64,000 nucleotides of DNA from positions 51,595 through 115,594 of the forward strand of contig JBFMDV010000001.1 in the NCBI GenBank assembly GCA_040753875.1, written 5' to 3'. How positions within the stretch are numbered: the stretch's first letter is position 1; the number at the start of each line of letters is the position of its first letter. The stretch comes from Candidatus Zixiibacteriota bacterium. Its GTDB lineage: Bacteria > Zixibacteria > MSB-5A5 > GN15 > FEB-12. The position numbers and the translations under genes are program-made. Under the pieces are notes generated by a model. The model was not told where the DNA came from, made no database searches, and was given only the letters and a program-made list of their open reading frames with translations. Positions 52,909 to 62,120 of the stretch are shown here, in pieces.

Positions 52909-55900
52909 ATGACTAGGCGCAATCCTACGCACACAATAAGGACGGGGTTCCTCTACGAGGAACTTTGGGCACTTGACTACTGTACCAAGTGGCTCGCTCA
53001 ACCGGATCTCTATCAGAACGTTCAGTTCCAAACCGCGCCGTCCGAAGCAGACGCTGGCCGCTTTTCGCTTGACGACGTCGTCCTACGCATGAAGGATGGC
53101 GCGTACGAACTCTGCCAAGTTAAGCACCGAGAGTCCCCGGAGCGAAATCTGTGGACCTGGGATCAGTTGCTCAACCCCGAAAAGCCTCGAGGATCATCGC
53201 TCCTGAAGAAGTGGTCGTCTTCCTACCGGAAGCTCATCCGGGCTGGACGAATCTCCGAAGCGTTCCTCCTCACTAACGGCGCAGCGGACGTCACAGTATC
53301 GAGATTTGTCGCACCTGACGGACGACTGAGGATCGAGGACGTGCGTGGGCACGACGGCGACCTTTATGCCCGCATTGCGGCTGAGGTTGGCGTAGATATA
53401 CTCGATGATTTCTTCGCCGTTTTCCGGTTCCGGTTTGGACAGTCGGGCGTAGATGATCTCGCGTCTCGTACAATCTCTGCTCTGCATGGTCTTCGTGCTA
53501 CCGACAGTGGCATTCTGTCAGTCACCGATCAACTGCGCAAGGAATTCGGTGCGAAGTTTCCTCGCGCCATCAGCCTCGACGAGATCCGCGCTTGGTGTGA
53601 CTTCGACGTGCCTCGCAAACTCGTAGAGGCGTTTGAAGTGCCGAGCGATTTCCAGTGGTTCAATGAGAACACGCACAATCAGCTTGTGGAAGCCCTCCGT
53701 GCTCCGGAAGGTGGCCTTCAGGTTATCGTTGGGAAGCCCGGCTCCGGAAAGAGCACCTACCTGTCGAAGCTACACGATGTCTTAGTCGACAAAGGCGTGG
53801 TCTGTATACGTCACCACTATCACCTCGCCCCAAGTGATGAGAATCCTCAGGAACGGCTCCCAGCGCATCGCGTCGTTGAAGCTATTAAGGCGCAGTTCAA
53901 AGAACACCAGGACGCCATTGGATCGCTCGCGTGGCTCAATTCGGCAGGCGTTGACCTGCGAGAATTCATTGCGCAGGCTGCACAGCACTTCGCTGCAGCA
54001 GGGAAAGCGTATGTCTTCATTGTCGACGGGCTCGATCACGTCCCCCGCTATGAAAGCGCAGATGAACTGCAAACATTCCTTCGCCAGGTGTGCCAACCGC
54101 AGCCTGGACTCTGGATACTCCTGGGCATGCAGGAAGTGGCAGAGCCGCATCTCCCGCAGGTTGTGCTAGATAAATGCCCGAAGGCATCTTGGATTGAGGT
54201 CCCTGGCCTGACTCAGGACGCCGTCGACGCTGTCGTACGGAAGAACGAAATCGGACTCACATTGCCTAAAGAACCGCCCGTGCTCCAACCGCTACTGCAG
54301 CGGATCAATACGCTTACCAGCGGCAATCCCTTGCACCTTCGGTACACGCTCCGGCAACTCAAGATCGCCAAAGGCACGACTGAAGTGAACCAGTTCGATC
54401 TCGACCAATTGCTCCCGCTGAACCAGGAGATCGAGCAGTACTACGCTGCGCTGTGGCGGCAGCTGCCGGCCCTGAGTCGTACGCTCTTGGTCGCACTGCA
54501 AGTCGTCAAGGAACGACTCAGCGAGACTCAGTACCTTAGTCTCGCTACACAATTGGCTGTGGCCCCAGCGGACATACACACCGCGTATCAGGGCATCCAG
54601 CACCTGCTCGTTGTGAAGCGAACCACGGTCGAAACGTTTCACAACAGCCTCGAGGTGTTCGTGGCGAATCAACCAGAGTGCAGGACAGAAAGTGCTGCAA
54701 TCTTGCTGCGAGTACGGCACTGGCTTGAGGGCAGTACGGAAGAGTACCTCAAGTGGGGACTGCTGCCGGTGGTAAAAGCTGAACTCGGTGATCACGCAGA
54801 TCTCTTTGCCATTGACCGGCAGTGGGTCATAGATGCACTGGTACGCCGTCGACCCCAGCACACGGTCCACCGTCTCATTGAGGCTGCGACTCGATTCGCC
54901 TTCGAGGACGGTGACTTCGCAAAGGTATACGAACTCGGTTCGCTGGGCGGTTACTTCGAGAGCAATACGGACTTCAGCAGGTCATTGGCCGACCGTCTGT
55001 GGATAGCTACCCTCGTGGCGGAGAGGCCACGTGCCATCGACACCAATCTCAAGGGCCTGCGCCCTGCGCAGGTTGCCGCTGTGGTGCGGCTCGCCGATCA
55101 ACAGGGCGAACTCGAGTCCATTCTGGACGACGCCATTGACCAGATTAACAGCGTCCACAGGGAAGCGGAATTCAGGCGGAAGGGAGATTGGTCGAACGAA
55201 CCGCCGGAGGTCTCGCTTGCCATCATTGAAGTGATTGCGCGCGACCGCCAGCACGACCCCCAGCGCATGCTCGACTACTGTCTGCAGTTTCGCGACTTGG
55301 AATGGAGCGCAGACTTCTTGGGCAGCTACGTGACGACCCTACTGCGCACGGGCCAGACGAGTACAGCGCAGTGGCTGCTGCGACAGGCGTTCGAGCCTGA
55401 TGAACTGGTAGCACTCCTGAACGCAAGTGTCAGGGAAGAGTTCATGCAGCGGTCGGCGGCGCTGTTGGATGTAGTCAAGGCGCTCGCTGGCAAGGCCGTG
55501 CCGCCGTCGGTTGCGCTGTACCTCGCTCTTCACGGGGCGACGGAGCAGCCGCCCGTTGCGCTGCCAACGTACGACGCGCTTCCGGATACGGTTCCAGAGT
55601 TCGATTCGAAGTCGCGACCGGCGCGAGCGCTGCTTTTCGCAGACGGAGTTGTCGCAGCAATTGTGCTGGTCCTTCGCGGGGACTCGGCCGTCGTAGCGAC
55701 TTGGCTGGATCGCGCACCGCGACGCTGGTCAGTGGACATGTTCGCGGCCTTGCTCGAATTCGCCACCCGCTATGGAGAAGCGATTCGTTCATCGCGGCCA
55801 CTCGACGTACACGCACTGTGGCAGTCTCTCGCCTCGGTGACACCGCTCGAGTGGCCTGAGGATCGCGAGAGGCTCGAGTGGCAAATGGGCATGTCTCTAG

Positions 55901-58827
55901 TGGTTCGCGAGGTACTCGACACGCTGGTGGGCGTCAATACATTCCTCGGACACCGCGTCGCGCTCGACGTTGCCACCATGGCCGCCATCGTCCCACGCGC
56001 GTACTTTGGCCCCGAGCGGATGGTGGAGTACGTAATCGCCGCAGGGCGACCGCTGTTGGATGCACAGAGCTTTCGCCAGTACATCGCCGACGAGCGCACG
56101 CGCTACCCGCAGATCATGGAGGAGTTCCCGAACCGTGCCGAGCACTACCTAGACTTGGCAGCAATCAGCAGCATGTATGCTGATGACGCCGCGCAACAGG
56201 AATTCTGCAGGAGAGCAGCGAACTGCCTCCTTGGGTACGGCTCGCACAAGGACACCTACATCTACCGTGTGCTCAACGCCGTCGAATACTGCCACGCCGC
56301 AGGATCGACGCGCACTCGCGAGTGGTTGCGCCGCCTGATTCCGATTGCCGTGCACATTCGCAAGTTTACGGATGGCGATGAACTCCAGAGTGTGCCGGAC
56401 GCCCTCGCTGATGCGATGAGCAGCGTCGATGTGGGCATGCTCTGCCACTACTGGGCGTGGGCCTGCCGGAGGGAGGAGTACACCCTCGCCCAGACTCTCT
56501 TCAGTCGGATCGTCACGGTCGCGAATCTTCGCGATCCGTTCTTTGCGGCGCTTGCTGAGACGTCGCTCGACCAGGAGTCGCTGACGGCGCTGCGGACGCG
56601 AGCGATTTCCGAACCCGAAGCAGCCGCGGCGGTCAGCCGTATTGAGGCAGTCTTCGGAGCAATTGTCTTCCCAAAGCGTGACCAATCGTCCTCATCCTTT
56701 AAAGAGTACGGTCAGTCGGACGTAGCAGCTGTGGCCCCAGATCGCCTTGATGCTCATCTGGAGACTCTCGATAGCTACGACCGGCAACGATTTTTGGGTG
56801 TCTGGGCGAACCATTGGCTCGGGGCGTCGAACTCGCAACGGGCGACAGCTTATAGCATTTTGAAGCGGCGCATTGCCGATACGAAGCCTGAGTTGGTGGA
56901 TAGTCAGGTGCTCGACGCTGTCGCAGGCTATGAGCTATCGCTGGCGCCGGAGAGCGCCTTCACACTGCTTACTTGGGCGCAAGCCAACGACCGGGGCTGG
57001 GACACCTATTGGAACAAGCCCGAGTATGCCGTGAGGCGATGGAGTATCGTACAGCAGCACTTTCCGGGACGCCACCTCGAGTTCTTCGAGAAAAGCGTGC
57101 GGCAGTACGACCAGCGTCCGGGACACAATCACCACGTGTTCTTTCCGTTGCCGAGGGGAATTGAGTACTTCGCTCGGTTCAATGAACTGACGCTCATTGA
57201 ACATGTCACAGAGACTGCAGTGTCCTTCCTCGAAAAGCTCATGGCCGACCTCGTGGTGCCCACTCCGGAATGGATTGATGAGTCGCAACCCGATGCCGTT
57301 GACTTGCTTCTTGCCAGGCTTACCTCGCCGTCGCCCCTCGTGCGTGAGCGGACGGCAACGGCCGTCGCTAAGCTCCTCAACGACCAGGGCACGCGCGCGG
57401 AGCTTGTTCCCAAACTGCAGAACTGGCTCTCAAATCAAGAATTGGAGACAATGTCTGCACTCGGCTTACTGATCACTCTGAAGGCCGTGTTGGATGGTAC
57501 GCAGTTTCCCGAACCGGAACTCAATGCGATTCTGCGCGCAGTACCGCATTCGAGTGTTGCTATGGACGAACTCGTGGAAGAGCTTCGCGTCCGCACGGGC
57601 CTGCCGTTGCAGGACTGCGGTCAGTGGGCTGCCGTCGGACACGTGCGATCAGCATACGCTCCGAGCAAGGCGATCCTGAAGGGCATGGAACACGGCTTGC
57701 CCCCAATTTACCGGGAATATGCAACGATTGCGGAGACGAGTGGCATTCCGCAATTCACCCGACACTGGTGCCAAGTTGCCGATGATATCGTTGATCACAT
57801 GGCCATCGCTGAACCCGGTGACGATGTCGCCTACTTCATGGGCGTTCGACACGATCCACGCCTCGTAGCAGCAACGACGCAACTGACCGAGGTACTCAAG
57901 ACCGCTTTCGTTCGAGTGCTTCAGCACTACTATACACAGAAGCGTGTGCCTGAACCGTTCCTGCGAAAGTGGTCTACCTCCACGATTCCAATCGATTTGT
58001 CTTACTGGCAGGTGACGCCCTCCCGTTGCCCTGCTTGGTGGCCGAGAATCGTAATGCACAATGCGTATAGCAACGAGACTCGGTCTTCAGTTGCTGGTAT
58101 TGAGTACCAGCGTGCGCTGGAGGAACTCGTGGGTCGAGCCGGACCTGAGATAGTCATAGGCCTCAACGGAGAGATGCTACCTACAGCCGCAGCCGATATC
58201 GACGACACTGTCTCGGTAAGCATCTGCATGTTTGGTTTCGCGTATGACGTGAGAGGGCATCGATTGCCAAGCGCTACAGATGTCGCCGCAAAGGTCCTCG
58301 CCATGCCTTTAGTGAATGTGAATCCTGCGAATCCAGGCCGTTGCCTGAGTTTCATGGAAAACCACACGCACCACGTTTGCATGGAGATGGAGTCGATTGA
58401 CATCGATGACTTGCGAGTATTTCCGCTGGTAGCTGAGGGCAAGCCCTGGCCAATTTCAACGTGGCAGTGGTTCCGAGGCTACCATCCTTTCCTTATGCCA
58501 GTGCCAGAATTAACTCCCATCGACAGTATTCAGCCAATGGGAAACGAGATCGAGTTTCGCGCAGCTCAACGCAGAGTGGCCGCGTGCGCTGACTGGACAG
58601 AGGGGCTGTCGGATCGACTCGTTGACAAGCATGAGGGGCACCACGGAACCTACTTGGTGATGCAACGCCACGTCGTCGATGCGTGGTTGGCGAGTAATGG
58701 GCTGCGTCTTGGGTTCGTTGCGAAAATTGCTGTCAATCAGCAGAAGTATAGGTACGAGGAACCTACGGAGGTCACAGATTTCAGGCTATTTGGTGTGAGT
58801 CCAATAGTCATTCCGCGAAGGAGATAA
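52909..58827 (+). CDS. Giant STAND-type NTPase with N-terminal Cap4-like nuclease (Avs-like)
   Basis: 1972 aa. Residues 1-~200 look like a DUF4297/Cap4-type dsDNA nuclease: helix FLYEELW (14-20), FSLDDVVL with Asp55/56, and YELCQVKH with Glu67, Gln70 and Lys72, the PD-(D/E)XK pattern. Residues ~250-520 form a P-loop NTPase: Walker A GKPGSGKST at 275-283, Walker B YVFIVDGLD at 368-376, then NPLHLRYTLRQL. The remaining ~1400 residues are helical and repeat-like, as in antiviral STAND (Avs) sensors. Such proteins are thought to recognise phage proteins and activate a nuclease. Start ATG 52909 lacks a Shine-Dalgarno sequence. Confidence 0.82.
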   Translation: MTRRNPTHTIRTGFLYEELWALDYCTKWLAQPDLYQNVQFQTAPSEADAGRFSLDDVVLRMKDGAYELCQVKHRESPERNLWTWDQLLNPEKPRGSSLLKKWSSSYRKLIRAGRISEAFLLTNGAADVTVSRFVAPDGRLRIEDVRGHDGDLYARIAAEVGVDILDDFFAVFRFRFGQSGVDDLASRTISALHGLRATDSGILSVTDQLRKEFGAKFPRAISLDEIRAWCDFDVPRKLVEAFEVPSDFQWFNENTHNQLVEALRAPEGGLQVIVGKPGSGKSTYLSKLHDVLVDKGVVCIRHHYHLAPSDENPQERLPAHRVVEAIKAQFKEHQDAIGSLAWLNSAGVDLREFIAQAAQHFAAAGKAYVFIVDGLDHVPRYESADELQTFLRQVCQPQPGLWILLGMQEVAEPHLPQVVLDKCPKASWIEVPGLTQDAVDAVVRKNEIGLTLPKEPPVLQPLLQRINTLTSGNPLHLRYTLRQLKIAKGTTEVNQFDLDQLLPLNQEIEQYYAALWRQLPALSRTLLVALQVVKERLSETQYLSLATQLAVAPADIHTAYQGIQHLLVVKRTTVETFHNSLEVFVANQPECRTESAAILLRVRHWLEGSTEEYLKWGLLPVVKAELGDHADLFAIDRQWVIDALVRRRPQHTVHRLIEAATRFAFEDGDFAKVYELGSLGGYFESNTDFSRSLADRLWIATLVAERPRAIDTNLKGLRPAQVAAVVRLADQQGELESILDDAIDQINSVHREAEFRRKGDWSNEPPEVSLAIIEVIARDRQHDPQRMLDYCLQFRDLEWSADFLGSYVTTLLRTGQTSTAQWLLRQAFEPDELVALLNASVREEFMQRSAALLDVVKALAGKAVPPSVALYLALHGATEQPPVALPTYDALPDTVPEFDSKSRPARALLFADGVVAAIVLVLRGDSAVVATWLDRAPRRWSVDMFAALLEFATRYGEAIRSSRPLDVHALWQSLASVTPLEWPEDRERLEWQMGMSLVVREVLDTLVGVNTFLGHRVALDVATMAAIVPRAYFGPERMVEYVIAAGRPLLDAQSFRQYIADERTRYPQIMEEFPNRAEHYLDLAAISSMYADDAAQQEFCRRAANCLLGYGSHKDTYIYRVLNAVEYCHAAGSTRTREWLRRLIPIAVHIRKFTDGDELQSVPDALADAMSSVDVGMLCHYWAWACRREEYTLAQTLFSRIVTVANLRDPFFAALAETSLDQESLTALRTRAISEPEAAAAVSRIEAVFGAIVFPKRDQSSSSFKEYGQSDVAAVAPDRLDAHLETLDSYDRQRFLGVWANHWLGASNSQRATAYSILKRRIADTKPELVDSQVLDAVAGYELSLAPESAFTLLTWAQANDRGWDTYWNKPEYAVRRWSIVQQHFPGRHLEFFEKSVRQYDQRPGHNHHVFFPLPRGIEYFARFNELTLIEHVTETAVSFLEKLMADLVVPTPEWIDESQPDAVDLLLARLTSPSPLVRERTATAVAKLLNDQGTRAELVPKLQNWLSNQELETMSALGLLITLKAVLDGTQFPEPELNAILRAVPHSSVAMDELVEELRVRTGLPLQDCGQWAAVGHVRSAYAPSKAILKGMEHGLPPIYREYATIAETSGIPQFTRHWCQVADDIVDHMAIAEPGDDVAYFMGVRHDPRLVAATTQLTEVLKTAFVRVLQHYYTQKRVPEPFLRKWSTSTIPIDLSYWQVTPSRCPAWWPRIVMHNAYSNETRSSVAGIEYQRALEELVGRAGPEIVIGLNGEMLPTAAADIDDTVSVSICMFGFAYDVRGHRLPSATDVAAKVLAMPLVNVNPANPGRCLSFMENHTHHVCMEMESIDIDDLRVFPLVAEGKPWPISTWQWFRGYHPFLMPVPELTPIDSIQPMGNEIEFRAAQRRVAACADWTEGLSDRLVDKHEGHHGTYLVMQRHVVDAWLASNGLRLGFVAKIAVNQQKYRYEEPTEVTDFRLFGVSPIVIPRRR

Positions 58828-58852
58828 CCACCTATCGCTTCCCGGGCCAAAG

Positions 58853-58882
58853 AAAAACACCCCACGGTTTCCCGTAGGGTGT
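58853..58882 (-). terminator. Terminator of the CHAP/T9SS gene
   Basis: ACACCC..GGGTGT outer stem with an inner ACGG/CCGT stem and a TTTC loop; on the minus strand the hairpin is followed by five T residues (the A run at 58853-58857). It also closes the STAND gene region. Confidence 0.75.
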
Positions 58883-58901
58883 GTTGAGTGTTAGTTGGTT
58901 A

Positions 58902-61184
58902 TTACTTCAGTAAGAGCATCTTCTTCGTCTCCACCGCGTCACCCATGGTGATCCGGTACAGGTACACTCCAGAGGAGTTGGCACTCGCATCCCAGGTGAC
59001 CTGGTGGTCACCAGCAGGCTGCGCCGCATCGACGAGGGTTGCCACTTTCTGGCCCAGGATGTTGAACACATCGAGGGTCACGTGCGTGGCAGCCGGGAGG
59101 CTGTACGCAATCACGGTCACCGGGTTGAACGGGTTCGGGTAGTTCTGGTTCAGCGCGAAGGTTACGGGGAGTTGAGCCGAGGGCTCACCGACCACCTGCT
59201 TCGCGAGCGGCGCACTGTAGTCAATAAAGACGTCGAAGCCTGTCGGGAAGCCGTTCGTTGAGTAGTTAATAGCGAAGATCCGCGTCTCCTGGTCGAAGAT
59301 CGCAATGTCCGCGGCACCGTCTCCATCGTAGTCTCCCGGGTCTGGGAAACGATATGAGCTTATGCCGTACCACGGCAGCATGAGGTCGAAGCCACTCGCC
59401 AAGTCCGGGCCGTAGTTAATCCGGTAGTAGCCGGAAGCCTGCTCGTACTGGGCGTAGTCATCCACCCCGTCACCGTTGTAATCAGCAGGACACGGAATAA
59501 TGCTCTGCGATTCTCCGTACCATGCGTAGTTGACGTTGTAGCCCGTGGCGAAGCCGTCGGCGGCGTAGTTCACCATGAGGTGGCCCGTGCTCGACCGGTC
59601 GAGGATCGCCATGTCGGCAGCGCCGTCCCCATCGTAGTCCGCAGGACACGGCAGGACCGTAGGGCCGGACCCGTAGTACGGGTACGACTCGGTGAAGCCG
59701 TCCGCCAGGTTCGGGCCGTAGTTAATCTGCCACAGCCCGCTCTGAATGGACTTGTCGAGTTGGGCGTAGTCGTCGTAGCCGTCGCCGTTGAAGTCCGCTG
59801 GGCACGGGATGATGTCCAGCGAGGTCCCGTACCAGTCGCGCATCTCGGTGAAGCCGTCCGCCAGGTTCACGCCGTAGTTCACCATGAGCGTCCCGTGCTG
59901 GTAGCTCCGGTCAAGCTGGGCGTAGTCGGCGTAGGCGTCCCCGTTGTAGTTGGCGGGGCAGGTCCAAATGCCCGTGCTCGTGCCGTAGTACGGGAAGGCG
60001 CTCTCGAACCAACCGTAGCCGGCAGTCCAATCGACGTACAGGGTGCCCGTCCCGCGTTTGTCCAAGAGGGCGATATCGTCCTTCCCGTCCCCGTTGTAAT
60101 CGGCGGAGGCGGGGAAGATTGGCGGGATAGGGGGCGTCGGCGGAGCGACGACCTGCACCCAGATGGGGTGCTGGTTGGTCCAGCCGGTGAGGGGCGTGTT
60201 GCCGTGGTAGGGGCGGAAGTAGATCGGATACGTCCCGGGGGTAGCGTCTACTGGCACCTTGCCAGTGAAGCTGAACCACGCATTCTGGCCGTGTCCAACG
60301 TTCGCAGCACCTTGGGCAACCACGCGCTGGTGGTCGTTCGCAATCCAGATACCGTCACCCGGATACAGCCAGCTGTTCGCTTGGTTTCCGCCAGATACGC
60401 AGGAGCGTAACTCGACGTAGCTCGGATCACCCGTCCCGCCGGTGTTGTGCCAGGTTACATTCCCGGTATTCTCGTACGAGACGATGAACCCGTAGCTGTC
60501 TCCGGCGTGAAGTGTGATGGTCGTGGCAGGACTCTGGGCGTGCCACTGGCAGGCAAATTCAGGAGCGGGCGAGTAATCTGGATCGCGAAGCCATCCCTGA
60601 ACCACATACCCGCCACCAATCGACTGAACAGAATATGGGGCTTGTGTAGATAGCGAGAGCTGAATTGGATTGTCGACGCTCGATGTAGCTCGGTTCTGGT
60701 CGATCATCTTCACATAATTCGATCCGACCTCCGCTATGATTCCAACGTGACCGGAGTTTTCCTCCCCCTCAGCTTCGCCAAAGCAAAGTATGTCTCCCGG
60801 TTGGGGTTTCGTTGAACTCCCCTGAGAGTATGCGACGAGATTGGGCCCAACGTCATCCTGGTCTTTCTTGGAGAAAGCATTCTTGGCTTCGCCCCAAGAC
60901 GTAGATATTGGATCTCCTACTTCGACACCATAAAACCGTTTGACGTACTCTACACACTGCCATTTGTAGCCGTACGTGGTGCTGCCATTTGAGCAACCAG
61001 TGCCGTTCCACTCGCCGGTGGAATAAGCATCCACATTTTGGTAGCTGGCAATTTCCGCACCCCAATTTCCGCACGCGTCCTTGCAATTGCCGTTTTCATC
61101 GAACGGGTCGCAGGCCAGTGCACGCGTCGTGGGGACCACGCTTATACAGCAGAACCAAAACACCAATAAAAAGAAGCGAATCAT
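58902..61184 (-). CDS. Secreted CHAP-FG-GAP protein with T9SS-like C-terminal domain
   Basis: 760 aa from 61184, fixed by GGAGGA just upstream (an ATG at 61196 would put that signal inside the gene). Signal peptide about 1-24. A CHAP amidase/peptidase domain follows with Cys77 ([12 protein letters not shown]) and His146 ([10 protein letters not shown]). Then an Ig-like module, a proline hinge, six calcium-loop FG-GAP repeats ([15 protein letters not shown] type, from residue 361), and a C-terminal FlgD/T9SS type A sorting domain ([17 protein letters not shown]...TKKMLLLK). It is probably exported and surface-bound, and may cleave peptidoglycan. Confidence 0.88.
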   Translation of the reverse strand: MIRFFLLVFWFCCISVVPTTRALACDPFDENGNCKDACGNWGAEIASYQNVDAYSTGEWNGTGCSNGSTTYGYKWQCVEYVKRFYGVEVGDPISTSWGEAKNAFSKKDQDDVGPNLVAYSQGSSTKPQPGDILCFGEAEGEENSGHVGIIAEVGSNYVKMIDQNRATSSVDNPIQLSLSTQAPYSVQSIGGGYVVQGWLRDPDYSPAPEFACQWHAQSPATTITLHAGDSYGFIVSYENTGNVTWHNTGGTGDPSYVELRSCVSGGNQANSWLYPGDGIWIANDHQRVVAQGAANVGHGQNAWFSFTGKVPVDATPGTYPIYFRPYHGNTPLTGWTNQHPIWVQVVAPPTPPIPPIFPASADYNGDGKDDIALLDKRGTGTLYVDWTAGYGWFESAFPYYGTSTGIWTCPANYNGDAYADYAQLDRSYQHGTLMVNYGVNLADGFTEMRDWYGTSLDIIPCPADFNGDGYDDYAQLDKSIQSGLWQINYGPNLADGFTESYPYYGSGPTVLPCPADYDGDGAADMAILDRSSTGHLMVNYAADGFATGYNVNYAWYGESQSIIPCPADYNGDGVDDYAQYEQASGYYRINYGPDLASGFDLMLPWYGISSYRFPDPGDYDGDGAADIAIFDQETRIFAINYSTNGFPTGFDVFIDYSAPLAKQVVGEPSAQLPVTFALNQNYPNPFNPVTVIAYSLPAATHVTLDVFNILGQKVATLVDAAQPAGDHQVTWDASANSSGVYLYRITMGDAVETKKMLLLK

Positions 61185-61271
61185 AAGCTCCTCCATTCTG
61201 AACGCACAGTTGCGCGCTTGTTAGATTTTTAACGGACTATGTCTGGTTTCTTGAAGTGATTTGCGAAGAGT

Positions 61272-62003
61272 TTATTGGGTGAACGATTCTATTATGGATT
61301 GATACATTACGTGATAATCTGCAAAGGGTACTTTATCCTCTAAGACGCCAAGGTTGACTGCTATGAGGTAGCTTCCGGCATTGGCAATAGCAGCATAGTT
61401 TTCAGTGTTCAGCTTATAGATGTTCCCGTTGAATTCACCAAATGCGATCGTCTCATTAGATGAAACTAATGTTCCTTCAGGTGCAAAGAGCCAATTCTTG
61501 TCAATCCACGAGGCCACTTGAGAAAAATCCCCAGGCATCGCCTTAATGAATGGGATAGGTTCCTGAAACTGTGGGGGCGCGACGGAAATGGTTTTGTTAG
61601 GATAGGTACTCAGTTTCCAGTCTTTGGGGAATTTGAACGTGAAACCATAGTCCTTGTCGGTGTAAGTGCGCCAGTCAACGGTGTTCACGGAAGAGTTGCT
61701 GTTCAGTGCAGAATTCGTATTTGAACTCGCTTGGTTGCGATTCAGATTGCTCGAGACATTTGCGTTGTCGTTTGTCGCAGCGTTTACATTGCTACCGCTA
61801 TTAGCGTTGGTATCACTGTTCACTACTGTGTTTACATTGCTATTGGCGTTAAGCGTAGCGTTCGAATTGTCATTCTCGTTGCCTTTGGTGTACACGTACA
61901 GACTCAGTCCGACTATGGCGGCGACGATTACGACAATGATAGTCCATAGCACAGCTTTTGGCGTCTTCTTGGGGGAAACGGGGATTGGCATGTCGGTGGC
62001 CAT
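61272..62003 (-). CDS. Membrane-anchored PsbP-like protein with Asn-rich linker
   Basis: 243 aa: cytoplasmic N-terminus, one membrane segment at about 17-38, an Asn-rich, low-complexity linker (about 42-109, full of NSNAN/NTN patterns), then a folded domain starting DWRTYTDKDYGFTFKFPKDWK, of the PsbP-like/DUF type found in secreted bacterial proteins. This layout is frequent in candidate-phyla radiation genomes. The start could be ATG 62003 or, with MPIPVS, 61991. Function unknown. Confidence 0.78.
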   Translation of the reverse strand: MATDMPIPVSPKKTPKAVLWTIIVVIVAAIVGLSLYVYTKGNENDNSNATLNANSNVNTVVNSDTNANSGSNVNAATNDNANVSSNLNRNQASSNTNSALNSNSSVNTVDWRTYTDKDYGFTFKFPKDWKLSTYPNKTISVAPPQFQEPIPFIKAMPGDFSQVASWIDKNWLFAPEGTLVSSNETIAFGEFNGNIYKLNTENYAAIANAGSYLIAVNLGVLEDKVPFADYHVMYQSIIESFTQ

Positions 62004-62120
62004 ATGGAAACCCGGTTAATGGAAGGGATGAACCAATCCTGGCACTCCGGCCCTCAGGCGTCAAGGACGGAGATAGCGACTGTTATCCGCAGGTGTTGCT
62101 CGCCAGAGCAATTGTTCCGC

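Noticed and set aside
59580..60410. 276-aa Val/Arg-rich plus-strand frame
   Set aside because: It lies opposite the FG-GAP repeat region; its composition is the reverse shadow of the Asp/Gly-rich repeats.
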